From assembly GCF_003602275.1 (NCBI RefSeq), contig NZ_QZVT01000004.1, positions 1 to 64,000 of the forward strand: DNA of 64,000 bases. Reading direction: 5' to 3'. This stretch comes from Arthrobacter cheniae. GTDB taxonomy: Bacteria; Actinomycetota; Actinomycetes; Actinomycetales; Micrococcaceae. The translations under genes and the position numbers were made by a program. Under the pieces are notes generated by a model. The model was given only the letters and a program-made list of their open reading frames with translations. It was not told the DNA's origin and ran no database searches. Positions 1-10,799 of the stretch are shown piece by piece; within the stretch, counting starts at the first letter, position 1; each line of letters begins with the position of its first letter.

Positions 1-89
1 TTGGCACACTATTGAGTTCTCAAACAACAGGCACTACCGGCACCCAACACAACCAAAACACTGTGTCATCGCTCCGAAGCAACTTTACA
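1..89 (-). other. rRNA operon leader, 5' end (16S lies left of the window)
   Basis: Read on the minus strand, this stretch ends at the window edge with GAGAACTCAATAGTGTGCCA, which I recall as the conserved rrn leader motif of Arthrobacter-type Micrococcaceae. A GTTGCTTCGGAGCGATGA stretch, also typical of these leaders, lies just after the promoter. The rRNA genes themselves should follow to the left of position 1. No protein is supported here. Confidence 0.75.
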
Positions 90-118
90 AGCTTACCCGC
101 ACCGCTTCCGTTCTCCAA
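90..118 (-). promoter_or_regulatory. rrn promoter, proximal
   Basis: On the minus strand a -35 TTGGAG (113-118) and a -10 TAAGCT (90-95) are separated by exactly 17 bases. The leader that follows has rrn-type sequence, so this is probably the promoter nearest the 16S gene. Confidence 0.6.
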
Positions 119-222
119 ATCGGCCCGTCCCCACACCCCTCGGTTCCCTGCTCTACCCGTACGGGTGGAGCCTGACCCTCAGTACTGTGGTTGTCGGCCG
201 ACCAGATGACTTCTTCAGCGCG

Positions 223-251
223 GATATAAACACTAACACCGCCCCTGCCAG
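223..251 (-). promoter_or_regulatory. possible rrn promoter, distal
   Basis: On the minus strand CTGGCA (246-251), a 17-base spacer and TATATC (223-228) form a second sigma-70-like promoter about 130 bases upstream of the proximal one. Tandem promoters are usual for rrn operons. It starts immediately after the glgB terminator. Confidence 0.4.
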
Positions 252-258
252 ATGTAAA

Positions 259-298
259 ACAGCGGCGGACGCCCTCTTCCGAGGACGTCCGCCGCTGT
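259..298 (-). terminator. terminator of the glgE-treS-mak::glgB operon
   Basis: A 13-bp perfect stem (259-271 with 286-298) has an inner CCTC/GAGG stem and a TTCC loop. On the minus strand it is followed by TTTT. It starts 16 bases after the glgB stop codon and insulates the rrn promoters from the glucan operon. Confidence 0.85.
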
Positions 299-313
299 CG
301 ATCCGGCCTGCGC

Positions 314-3300
314 CTAGGAGGTCGCCGGCTTCAGGTACAGGACGCCGAGGGGCGGCACCCGGACGTCGCCGTAAGCAGGCTGGCCGTTGTGCGCGCCCTC
401 CTGCGCCGTGACGTACCCGCTGTTGCCGACCCCCGAGCCGCCGAACTCCTCGGAGTCGGTGTTGAGGACTTCGGTCCACTCTCCCGCCCAGGGAAGCCCG
501 ACCCGGAAGCCCTCGTGCGGACCCCCTGCGAAGTTCGCGATGCAGACCAGCGGATTCCCCTGGTGATCCCATCGGATGAAGGACAAGGTGTTGTGCTCGC
601 CGTCGTTCTCGTCGATCCACTGGAAGCCGGCGGGCTCGTTGTCCCGCGCGTACAGCGCCGGCGTCTCCTTGTAGAGCGTGTTCAGGGTTCGCACCAGCTC
701 CTGGACCCCCTTGTGGGACGGCGTCTCCGTGAGCCACCAATCAAGGCTGTGGTGCTCGGCCCACTCCGCCTCCTGTGCGAACTCCGACCCCATGAAGATG
801 AGCTGCTTCCCGGGATGCGCCCACTGGAAGGCAAGGTACGCGCGCACGTTGGCGAGTTGCTGCCACCGGTCGCCCGGCATCTTGCGCAGGAGGGAACCCT
901 TGCCGTGCACCACCTCGTCATGACTGATCGGCAGCATGAAGTTCTCGGTGTAGGCGTAGACCATGGAGAACGTGGCCTTGCCGTGGTGGTGAACGCGATT
1001 GATCGGATCCTCGGAGATGTACTCGAGGGTGTCGTGCATCCAGCCCATGTTCCACTTGATGCCGAAGCCGAGGCCGCCGGCGCTCGTGGCCCTGGTGACG
1101 CCGTCGAACGCAGTCGACTCCTCGGCGATCATGACGATGCCCGGCGCCCGCTTGTACGCGGTTGCGTTGACCTCCTGGAGGAAGGAGATGGCCTCGAGGT
1201 TCTCCTGGCCGCCGAACTTGTTCGGCCGCCACTGGCCTTCCTCCCTCGAGTAGTTGAGGTAGAGCATGGAGGCGACGGCGTCGACGCGCAGTCCGTCGAT
1301 GTGGAACTCCTCCAGCCAGTACAGGGCGTTCGCGACGAGGAAGTTGCGGACTTCTCGACGGCCGAAGTCGAAGATCAGGGTGCCCCAGTCCTGATGTTCG
1401 CCGAGGAAGGGATCACCGTGCTCGTACAGGGTGCCGCCGTCGAACTTGGCAAGCGCCCAGGCATCCTTGGGGAAGTGGGCGGGAACCCAGTCCATGAGGA
1501 CGCCGATACCGGCCTGGTGGAGTCGGTCGATCAAGTACTTGAAGTCGTCCGGCGAACCGAAGCGCGACGTCGGCGCGAAGTAGGACGTGACCTGGTAGCC
1601 CCAGGATCCGCCGAAGGGGTGCTCCGCCACCGGCATCAGCTCTACGTGCGTGAAGCCCTGCCAGGACACGTACTCGACGAGCTGCTCGGCCAGCTCCCGG
1701 TACCCGAGGCCCTGACGCCACGACCCGAGGTGCACCTCGTACACGCTCATGGGCCCGTTGTGGGGGTCGCCGGCTGCACGTGCCGTCATCCACTCGTCGT
1801 CCCCGAACGTGTAGGTCGACTCGACGACCTTGGAACCCGTGAGCGGCGGGATCTCCGTGCCGCGGGCCATGGGATCGGCCTTCTCGCGCCACTGGCCGTC
1901 GTTGCCCAAGATCCTGAACTTGTAGCAGGTGCCCGCGCCGGCTCCGGGAATGAAGATTTCCCAGATGCCGGAGCTCCCGAGCGTGCGCAGGGCGTGGACG
2001 CTGCCGTCCCAGCCGTTGAAGTCGCCCATGACCTGCACGGCACGGGCATTCGGCGCCCAGACCGCGAAGGAGACACCCTCGATATCGCCGAGCAGGGACG
2101 AGTAATGGCGGACGTGTGCGCCGAGCGCGGTCCACAGCGTCTCGTGCCGGCCTTCGCCGATCAGGTGCATGTCGATCTCGCCGAGTGTGGGCAGGAAGCG
2201 ATACGGGTCATCGACCGTGATCGGCTCACCGTCGTAGGTGATCTCGAGCCGGTAGTCGGGGACGTGGCCAGGTGTTTCTGCCGGCAGGGCGCCGACCCAG
2301 ATGCCGTTGTGTTCGTGCCGCAGCTCGGTGCGGCCCGTGCCTGTGAGGACGACGACCGACCGCGCCAGGGGCCGCAGCGTGCGGATCGTGACGACGTCGT
2401 CGTCACTGAGGTGAGCCCCCAGAACGGCATGGGGCTGGCGGTACGCGCCCTCGGACACCTGGTGGAGGATGGACTGCTCCACCTCGACCGGCACCATGGC
2501 GGCCGGCGCAGCGGGCGCAGAACCAGCGGGCCCCGCAGACCCAGCGGAAGCCGACGGCGTGATGCCGGCGTCCTTCGCCTTCCCGGCCAGACCCGCAGTG
2601 GCGTTCCTCGCCTTGTCGGCGACTGCTTTCGCCGTTCCAGCGACGGCCTCGGCCGCCTTGGCGGCGAACTTCTTGTCGCCTGTGCCCTCGCCCGGCCCGG
2701 CCTTCTTCGGAGATTTCATGTCAGCTGCTTTCGTAGCGTCCGCGCCGGGCTGTGCACCCAGGGCGCGTCGGACATCGCGGACGGGCATCTCGACCCAGTC
2801 CGGCCTGTTGCGGATTTCGTAGACGACCTCGTACAGGGCCTTGTCGAGCCAAAGCGCCCGGAAGAGTGGACCGTCGGTCTCGACGGGCGTGCCACTCTCC
2901 TGTGAGTAGCCCTCAAGGAAGGCCTGGCGGGCGGCGTCGGACCACTGCTCTGTCGCCGCTGCTTCGGGTGAGCCGACCGGAGCCGCCCCTCGCGACGCAG
3001 CAGCGTACTCGAGTGAACGGACCATGCCGACGATGTCCCGGACGGGGACGTCCGGGACGCTGCGTTCGGCGGTGGGACGAAGCGGCTCGCCCTCGAAGTC
3101 GATGATGAGCCACGTGCCGTCGGGTGCTTGCAGGACCTGACCGAGGTGGAGATCCGCATGGATGCGCTGCAGCGGCGGAATGTCCTTCAGACCCTCGATG
3201 TCGCGCAGGATGCTGTCGACTTCGGCGCCCAGGGGCCCGACGACGCCGCCGGCTTCCTCCCAGGCCCAGCGGATGCGGTCCGCGAGCGCGTTCTTGAATT

Positions 3301-4140
3301 CCTTCTCCTCGGCGTCGGTCGCCGTACGGCTGCCGAAGGCGCGGTCGAGCTGCTTGTGGATGCGGGCCACGGCCTGGCCCAGGCCACGCGCCTCCTCGGT
3401 GAAGTCGGCGGCGGTGGAAGCAGACTGCGATGCCGTGCGCCAGGCATCGGTGCTTCCCTCGACGAAGTCGCGCAGGACACTGACGTGGCCGGTGACATGG
3501 CGCCCGGGTTCGCCGTGTGCTTGCTGCCACTCGCCGGTGACCCACCCGAACGTGTCCGGTGTGTCCGTCGATCCGCCGGCGGTGAGCCCGGCGCTGATCT
3601 GCACGTCAGGGCTTTCGCCGGCGGCAAGGACCCGGAAGAACTTCACGATCATGGAGCCGGGGCCGGCACCGTAGACCACCGAGGTGTTCGACTGCTCGCC
3701 CTGGAGTACCTTGACGGGCTGGGCCACCCCGGCCTCCTGGTGTGCAGGCGGCTTGACTGCGACACCCTTCAGGCGTCCGTCCGGCGTACTGCCGCCCGTC
3801 AGGATGAAGTCCACCCACAGGCGCACGAAATCGGCGTCGTGCGTTGCATCATAGGCCCATCGCGTACCAAGCTCGGGGTGCTCCACCTGGCCGATCAGGC
3901 CTGCCGCGGCATCGTCGAGCGGCGCACGGCGATAGCTGATCGGCACGCTGACGACGTCGGTGCGCCGACCGGACTCGACGGCGAGGAAGTGCACCTCGAA
4001 CCCCGCCGCGCCCGTCGGATCCTCCAGGATCGTTCCCCCGACCACCGTCAGTTCCACGGACTGCGCCCTAGCCGGGAACCACCGCTGCGACGGGAGCCAT
4101 TCGGTGAGGACCTCCGGGATGAAGGGTATGTGGGTGGCCA

Positions 4141-4141
<1 letters not shown>
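314..4141 (-). CDS. glgB: maltokinase fused to 1,4-alpha-glucan branching enzyme
   Basis: A 1275-residue bifunctional protein. Residues 1 to about 470 match maltokinase (Mak/Pep2), starting MATHIPFIPEVLTEWLPSQR and carrying the kinase-like HADLHLGQVL and IIDFEGEP motifs; this part should phosphorylate maltose to maltose-1-phosphate. Residues about 475-548 are a Lys/Ala/Gly/Pro-rich low-complexity linker. Residues about 549-1275 are a complete GlgB: CBM48-like N-terminus, then a GH13 barrel with the nucleophile Asp near 954 (DGLRVDAVAS), the acid/base Glu near 1007 (AEEST) and ISHDEVVHGKGSL; it makes alpha-1,6 branches. The start ATG overlaps the treS stop by one base (TAATG), which indicates translational coupling. 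Both halves have the length of the free-standing enzymes. An internal ATG at the start of the GlgB part (about 2497) could in principle give a separate branching enzyme, but I see no direct support for that. Confidence 0.95.
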
Positions 4142-5906
<1,765 letters not shown>

Positions 5907-5907
<1 letters not shown>

Positions 5908-7946
5908 TAGTGCTGCCTCCTGATTGAGAGAATGTGTGCGGGCTCCACATGGGGGTCCAGGCGGACGTAGTTGTGCTCGCCCCAGGCGAAGGTCTGACCC
6001 GTGATGAGGTCGTCCACCTGGAACGTACCGTTCTCGTCGATGTCGGCCGCATCGAGGTCGAGCTGATGCAGGCCGAGCGATACCGTACTCTCCCTGGTGC
6101 TGTGGGGATCCACGTTCACGACGACGATGATCGTGTCCTTGCCCTCTGCCGTCCGCTTGTGCTTGACGAAGACCAAGGTGGCGGGGTCCGAGCTGCTATG
6201 GATGCTGAGGTTCTCGAGGTCCCCGAGGGCGGGGTGGGACCTCCGGATGGCATTCAGGCGAGTGATGAACGGTGCCAGGGAGCGACCCTCGGCCTCGGCC
6301 GCGGCGTAGTTCCGCGGCCGGTACTGGAACTTCTCGTTGTCGATCGATTCCTCCGCACCCGGGCGGGCCACGTGCTCGAACAGTTCGTAGCCTGAGTAGA
6401 CCCCCCAGAGCGGGCTGGCCATCGACGCGAGGACCGCGCGGATCTTGAAGCCCGCGGGTCCACCGTACTGGAGGTACTCGGTCAGGATGTCAGGGGTGTT
6501 GACGAAGAAGTTCGGGCGGAAGTAGGCCGGTGAGACCTTGCTGATCTCGGTGAAGTACTCCTCGAGCTCGGTCTTCGTGTTCCGCCACGTGAAGTACGAG
6601 TACGACTGCTGGAACCCTGCCCGTCCCAGGGCATGCATCATCGGCGGACGAGTGAACGCCTCGGCGAGGAAGATGACGTCGGGGTGTTTCTTGTTCACCT
6701 TCGCGATGAGCCACTCCCAGAACTGCACGGGCTTGGTGTGGGGATTGTCCACGCGGAAGATCTTGACGCCGTGCTGGATCCACATCAGGACGATCCGCAG
6801 GACCTCCTTCGACAGACCCTTCGGATCGTTGTCGAAGTTGATGGGATAGATGTCCTGGTACTTCTTCGGGGGGTTCTCTGCATAGGCGATCGAACCGTCC
6901 ACCCGCGTGGTGAACCACTCCGGGTGGGTCTGCACCCAGGGATGGTCCGGTGATGCCTGCAGCGCGAGGTCGAGGGCGACATCGAGGTTCAGCTCGGCAG
7001 CCCTGGCGACGAACGCGTCGAAATCCTCGAAGGTACCGAGATCGGGATGGATGGCGTCGTGGCCTCCGTCAGCGGAGCCGATGGCCCAGGGGGAGCCAGG
7101 ATCGGCGGGACCCGCGGTCAGGGTGTTGTTCGGTCCCTTGCGATGCGTGCGACCGATCGGGTGGATGGGCGGCAGGTAGACGACGTCGAAGTTCATCGCG
7201 GCGATGGCATCAAGGCGCTTCGTGGCCTCGCGGAACGTCCCGGAGGTCCACTGCGCCGTCTCGGGGTCGTAGGTGGCGCCCTCGGACCGGGGGAAGAACT
7301 CGTACCAGGCGGCCCGGCCCGCCAGCTCGCGCTCGACGTTGATGGGGTACGAGGCGGACGCGGTCACAAGAGAGCGGATGGGCCGGCGCGCGATGGCCTC
7401 GTGGATCTGGGGTGACAGGCCGGCGGCGAGTCGGGCCTCGACGCTCTGCGTCGTGTCGGCCAGTGCCTCCGAGGTGCGGCGGAACAGTGCCGCATCCTTC
7501 GGGGTACGCTCCTCTGCCGCACGCGCGAAGAGGGCGGCACCCTCGGCAAGCATGAGCTCGACGTCGACGCCCGCCGCGATCTTGATCGTGGCGTCGTGCT
7601 CCCAGGTGCCGAAGACATCGGACCACCCTTCGATGGTGAAGGTATGGAGGCCCCTGGCACGCGGGGTCAGGGTGCCGGCCCAGCGGTCCAACCCGGACCC
7701 GACCGGTGTCATGCGGACGCGCTGCACCTCCTTGCCGCGGGGATCGTAAAGCACTGCGGATACACCGAGCTGGTCGTGGCCTTCCCTGAAGACCGTCGCG
7801 CCGACGGCGATGTCCGAGCCGGGAATTGCTTTCGCGGGGAAACGGCCGTCCTCGACCACGGGGCTGACGGCCGTGATGGGAATCCGGCCGAAGCGCAGAC
7901 CATCGGGATACTGGGCATTTCGGTTCTGGTCACTAGTGGTCGTCAC
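5907..7946 (-). CDS. glgE: alpha-1,4-glucan:maltose-1-phosphate maltosyltransferase GlgE
   Basis: A 679-residue GH13_3 enzyme that extends alpha-glucan chains with maltose-1-phosphate. Residues from about 20 to 110 form the N-terminal beta domain, followed by a helical insert. The catalytic barrel carries FRVDNPHTKP (nucleophile Asp) and FLAEAFTRP (acid/base Glu), both characteristic of GlgE rather than other GH13 enzymes. The GTG start at 7944-7946 is taken because family homology begins soon after it. It is first in the operon with treS and mak::glgB, transcribed from the region shared with divergent glgP. Confidence 0.95.
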
Positions 7947-8020
7947 GCGTACGACGTTAGCGAGTAATGGCCTGAATTGCTAAGGGAGCTTTGCGTAGCA
8001 GCAAGGCCGACTCCGTATTA

Positions 8021-8034
8021 CGCAAGCGGTTGCG
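8021..8034. promoter_or_regulatory. LacI-family operator candidate between glgE and glgP
   Basis: CGCAAGCGGTTGCG is a near-perfect palindrome (CGCAA / TTGCG arms) with the AANCGNTT core typical of LacI-family operators. It lies inside the 131-base divergent region, 44 bases before the glgP start, so it could control both the biosynthetic operon and the phosphorylase. No LacI-type gene is encoded in this window, so the repressor is unknown. Confidence 0.45.
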
Positions 8035-8077
8035 GTGATCCTCCACTCGGCCTGGCAAGTGCGCTAGCGTAATCGGA

Positions 8078-10690
8078 GTGAAGGCCATCCGCAGATTTAC
8101 CGTCCGTACCGTCCTCCCCGAGAGCATCGCCCCGCTCGGCAAACTCGCGGGCAATCTGCGCTGGTCATGGCATCTGCCGACCTCCCGGCTCTTCGAGGAC
8201 ATCGATCCCGCCGCATGGGAAGAGAGCGGCCATGATCCGGTGTCCTTCCTCGGCTCCGTCACCCGCGAGAAGCTCCATCAGCTCGCCGGCGACGAGAAGC
8301 TCGTACGGCGCATCCAGGAACTCGGAGCCGACCTCGAGAGCTACCTGACCGAACCGCGCTGGTACCAGGGCCTCGGCGAGGACGCTCCCCGCAGCATCGC
8401 CTACTTCTCCCCCGAGTACGGCATCAGCGCCGTCCTCCCCCAGTACTCCGGCGGACTGGGTATCCTCGCCGGTGACCACCTCAAGTCCGCTTCGGACCTC
8501 GGCGTCCCCCTCGTGGGCGTCGGACTGCTGTATCAGGCCGGGTACTTCAAGCAGTCCCTGTCGCGTGACGCCTGGCAGCAGGAGACCTATCCGGTCCTCG
8601 ACCCGGACGGACTGCCGCTGACCCTGCTCCGCGAGGAGGACGGCTCGGCCGCGACGGTCGTGCTTCCGCTGCCCAACGGGCGCCAGCTCTCCGCACACAT
8701 CTGGCGCGCGGACGTCGGCCGCGTCCCCCTCCTGCTCCTCGACTCCAACGTCGCCGAGAACGACGACGCCGCCCGCAACGTCACCGACCGGCTCTACGGC
8801 GGGGGCGGGGACCAGCGCCTGCAGCAGGAGCTCCTTCTCGGCATGGGCGGCGTCAAGGCGCTGCGTATCTTCCAGCGCCTGACGGGCACGCCCGCGCCCG
8901 AGGTCTTCCACAGCAACGAGGGGCACGCAGGCTTCCTCGGCATCGAACGCATCCGCGAACTCATGGACCCCTCGAACGAGGCACCCATGAGCTGGGAGGA
9001 AGCGCTCACGGCCGGGCGAGCATCCACGGTGTTCACGACGCACACACCGGTCCCGGCGGGTATCGACCGTTTCGAGCGTTCACAGATCGAGCACTTCTTC
9101 CACGCCGGCCTTGCGCCTGCCGTGCCCACCGATCGCGTTCTGGCGCTCGGCGCGGAGAACTACACGGACGGGGACCCGACCAAATTCAACATGGCCGTCA
9201 TGGGCCTGCGCCTCGCGCAGCGCGCCAACGGTGTCGCCAAACTCCACGGTGAGGTGTCACGCGGCATGTTCTCCGGCCTGTGGCCGGGGTTCGACACCCA
9301 TGAGGTGCCGATCACCTCGGTCACGAACGGCGTGCACGTACCGAGCTGGGTGGATCCGGAGATCGCCGACTTCGCGCTCTCGAACTTCGGTGCCGAGTCG
9401 GTCCTCGATCCCCAGTGGAACAAGGTCTACGACGTCCCGGACACGAAGATCTGGGCGCTGCGACGCAGTCTTCGCTCCAACCTGGTCGACGACGTCCGCC
9501 AGCGCCTGCGCTCCTCCTGGAAGAAGCGCGGCGCGGCCGACGCAGAGTTGGCCTGGACGGACTCCGTGCTGGACCCGGACATCCTCACGATCGGCTTCGC
9601 GCGGCGCGTGCCGACCTACAAGCGCCTCACGCTCATGCTGCGCAACCCGGCCAGGCTGAAGGCGCTCCTCCTCCACCCGGAGCACCCGATCCAGCTCGTC
9701 ATCGCCGGCAAGTCACACCCCGCCGACGAGCAGGGCAAGCGCATGATTCAGGACCTCGTCCGCTTCACGGACGATCCCGAGGTGCGTCACCGCATCGTCT
9801 TCCTTCCGAACTACGACATCGCCATGGCCCGCATCCTCTTCCCGGGCTGCGACGTCTGGCTCAACAACCCGCTGCGTCCGCTCGAGGCCTGTGGCACGTC
9901 CGGCATGAAGTCGGCGATCAACGGTGGGCTGAACCTGTCCGTCCTCGACGGCTGGTGGGACGAGATGTACGACGGCGACAACGGCTGGGCGATCCCGACG
10001 GCCAACAACGGCGCCTCGGCCGACGAGCGCGACGACATCGAGGCGGCAGCCCTGTACGACCTTCTCGAGACACAGGTGGGACCACGTTTCTACTCGCAGG
10101 TTCCTGCTGAGGGCGCCGGAGCCGCCGGACCGTCGGAGCCCTCGCGCGACGGCGTGCCGCACCAGTGGATCGCGATGATCAAGCACACGATGGCGACCCT
10201 GGGCCCGGCGGTGTCCGCCGAGCGCATGCTGCAGGACTACGTCGAGAAGCTGTACCGTCCGGCCTGGCGTGCAGGGCAGGAAGCTGTGGCCGACTCCTTC
10301 TCGCTCGCGAAGCGCACCGCCGCCTGGCGCTCACGCGTCCAGGGCAGCTGGCCGGCCGTGCAGGTGGAACACGTGGACTCCACGGGCGTCTCGGAGGATC
10401 CGCAGATCGGTGATTCCCTCAGCGTCAGCGCCTACGTGTCGCTCGGGGGACTGAACCCCGATGACGTCGCCGTCGAGGTGGCGTTCGGGCGAGCCCTAGA
10501 GAGTGACGAGCTGAGCGACGTCATCGTCCAGGACCTCGACGTCGCCGAGAACCTCGGCAGCGGACGCTACCTGTTCACGGGCGATATCCGGATCGACCAC
10601 TCCGGGTCCTTCGGCTACACGGTGCGCGTGCTCCCGAAGCACTCGACCCTGGTGACGAAGGCCGAACTGGGACTCGTCGTCAACGCCTGA
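8078..10690 (+). CDS. glgP: alpha-glucan phosphorylase
   Basis: An 870-residue GT35 phosphorylase that releases glucose-1-phosphate from alpha-glucans. The N-terminus (about residues 10-120, containing LAGNLRWSWHLPTSRLF) is the DUF3417-type extension of the actinobacterial/archaeal branch. The barrel has ISAVLPQYSGGLGILAGDHLKSA-like sequence, and EACGTSGMKSA near the C-terminus holds the Lys that binds pyridoxal phosphate. The start is GTG. It is divergent from glgE and ends at a strong terminator shared with glgX. Together with GlgX it forms the catabolic arm opposite the GlgE pathway. Confidence 0.95.
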   Translation: MKAIRRFTVRTVLPESIAPLGKLAGNLRWSWHLPTSRLFEDIDPAAWEESGHDPVSFLGSVTREKLHQLAGDEKLVRRIQELGADLESYLTEPRWYQGLGEDAPRSIAYFSPEYGISAVLPQYSGGLGILAGDHLKSASDLGVPLVGVGLLYQAGYFKQSLSRDAWQQETYPVLDPDGLPLTLLREEDGSAATVVLPLPNGRQLSAHIWRADVGRVPLLLLDSNVAENDDAARNVTDRLYGGGGDQRLQQELLLGMGGVKALRIFQRLTGTPAPEVFHSNEGHAGFLGIERIRELMDPSNEAPMSWEEALTAGRASTVFTTHTPVPAGIDRFERSQIEHFFHAGLAPAVPTDRVLALGAENYTDGDPTKFNMAVMGLRLAQRANGVAKLHGEVSRGMFSGLWPGFDTHEVPITSVTNGVHVPSWVDPEIADFALSNFGAESVLDPQWNKVYDVPDTKIWALRRSLRSNLVDDVRQRLRSSWKKRGAADAELAWTDSVLDPDILTIGFARRVPTYKRLTLMLRNPARLKALLLHPEHPIQLVIAGKSHPADEQGKRMIQDLVRFTDDPEVRHRIVFLPNYDIAMARILFPGCDVWLNNPLRPLEACGTSGMKSAINGGLNLSVLDGWWDEMYDGDNGWAIPTANNGASADERDDIEAAALYDLLETQVGPRFYSQVPAEGAGAAGPSEPSRDGVPHQWIAMIKHTMATLGPAVSAERMLQDYVEKLYRPAWRAGQEAVADSFSLAKRTAAWRSRVQGSWPAVQVEHVDSTGVSEDPQIGDSLSVSAYVSLGGLNPDDVAVEVAFGRALESDELSDVIVQDLDVAENLGSGRYLFTGDIRIDHSGSFGYTVRVLPKHSTLVTKAELGLVVNA

Positions 10691-10713
10691 CGGGCGGACG
10701 CCTGTTCAAGGGC

Positions 10714-10761
10714 CCACATGACGAAGCCCGGGACCACAAGGCCCCGGGCTTCGTCATGTGG
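10714..10761. terminator. bidirectional terminator between glgP and glgX
   Basis: A 19-bp perfect inverted repeat (10714-10732 with 10743-10761) with a 10-base loop sits between convergent glgP and glgX. Stem length and placement fit a bidirectional factor-independent terminator, although the flanking T-runs are weak. Confidence 0.8.
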
Positions 10762-10799
10762 AACCAGTGGCGTGAGCGCCTACTGCTCCACTCGGGCGC

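Noticed and set aside
12-209. Short plus-strand frame at the left edge
   Set aside because: It lies in the rrn leader and promoters and has no ribosome-binding site or protein-like composition.
389-2905. Long plus-strand open frame (838 codons) opposite mak::glgB
   Set aside because: It is an antisense shadow caused by high GC content; the minus strand encodes clear maltokinase and GlgB motifs over the same bases.
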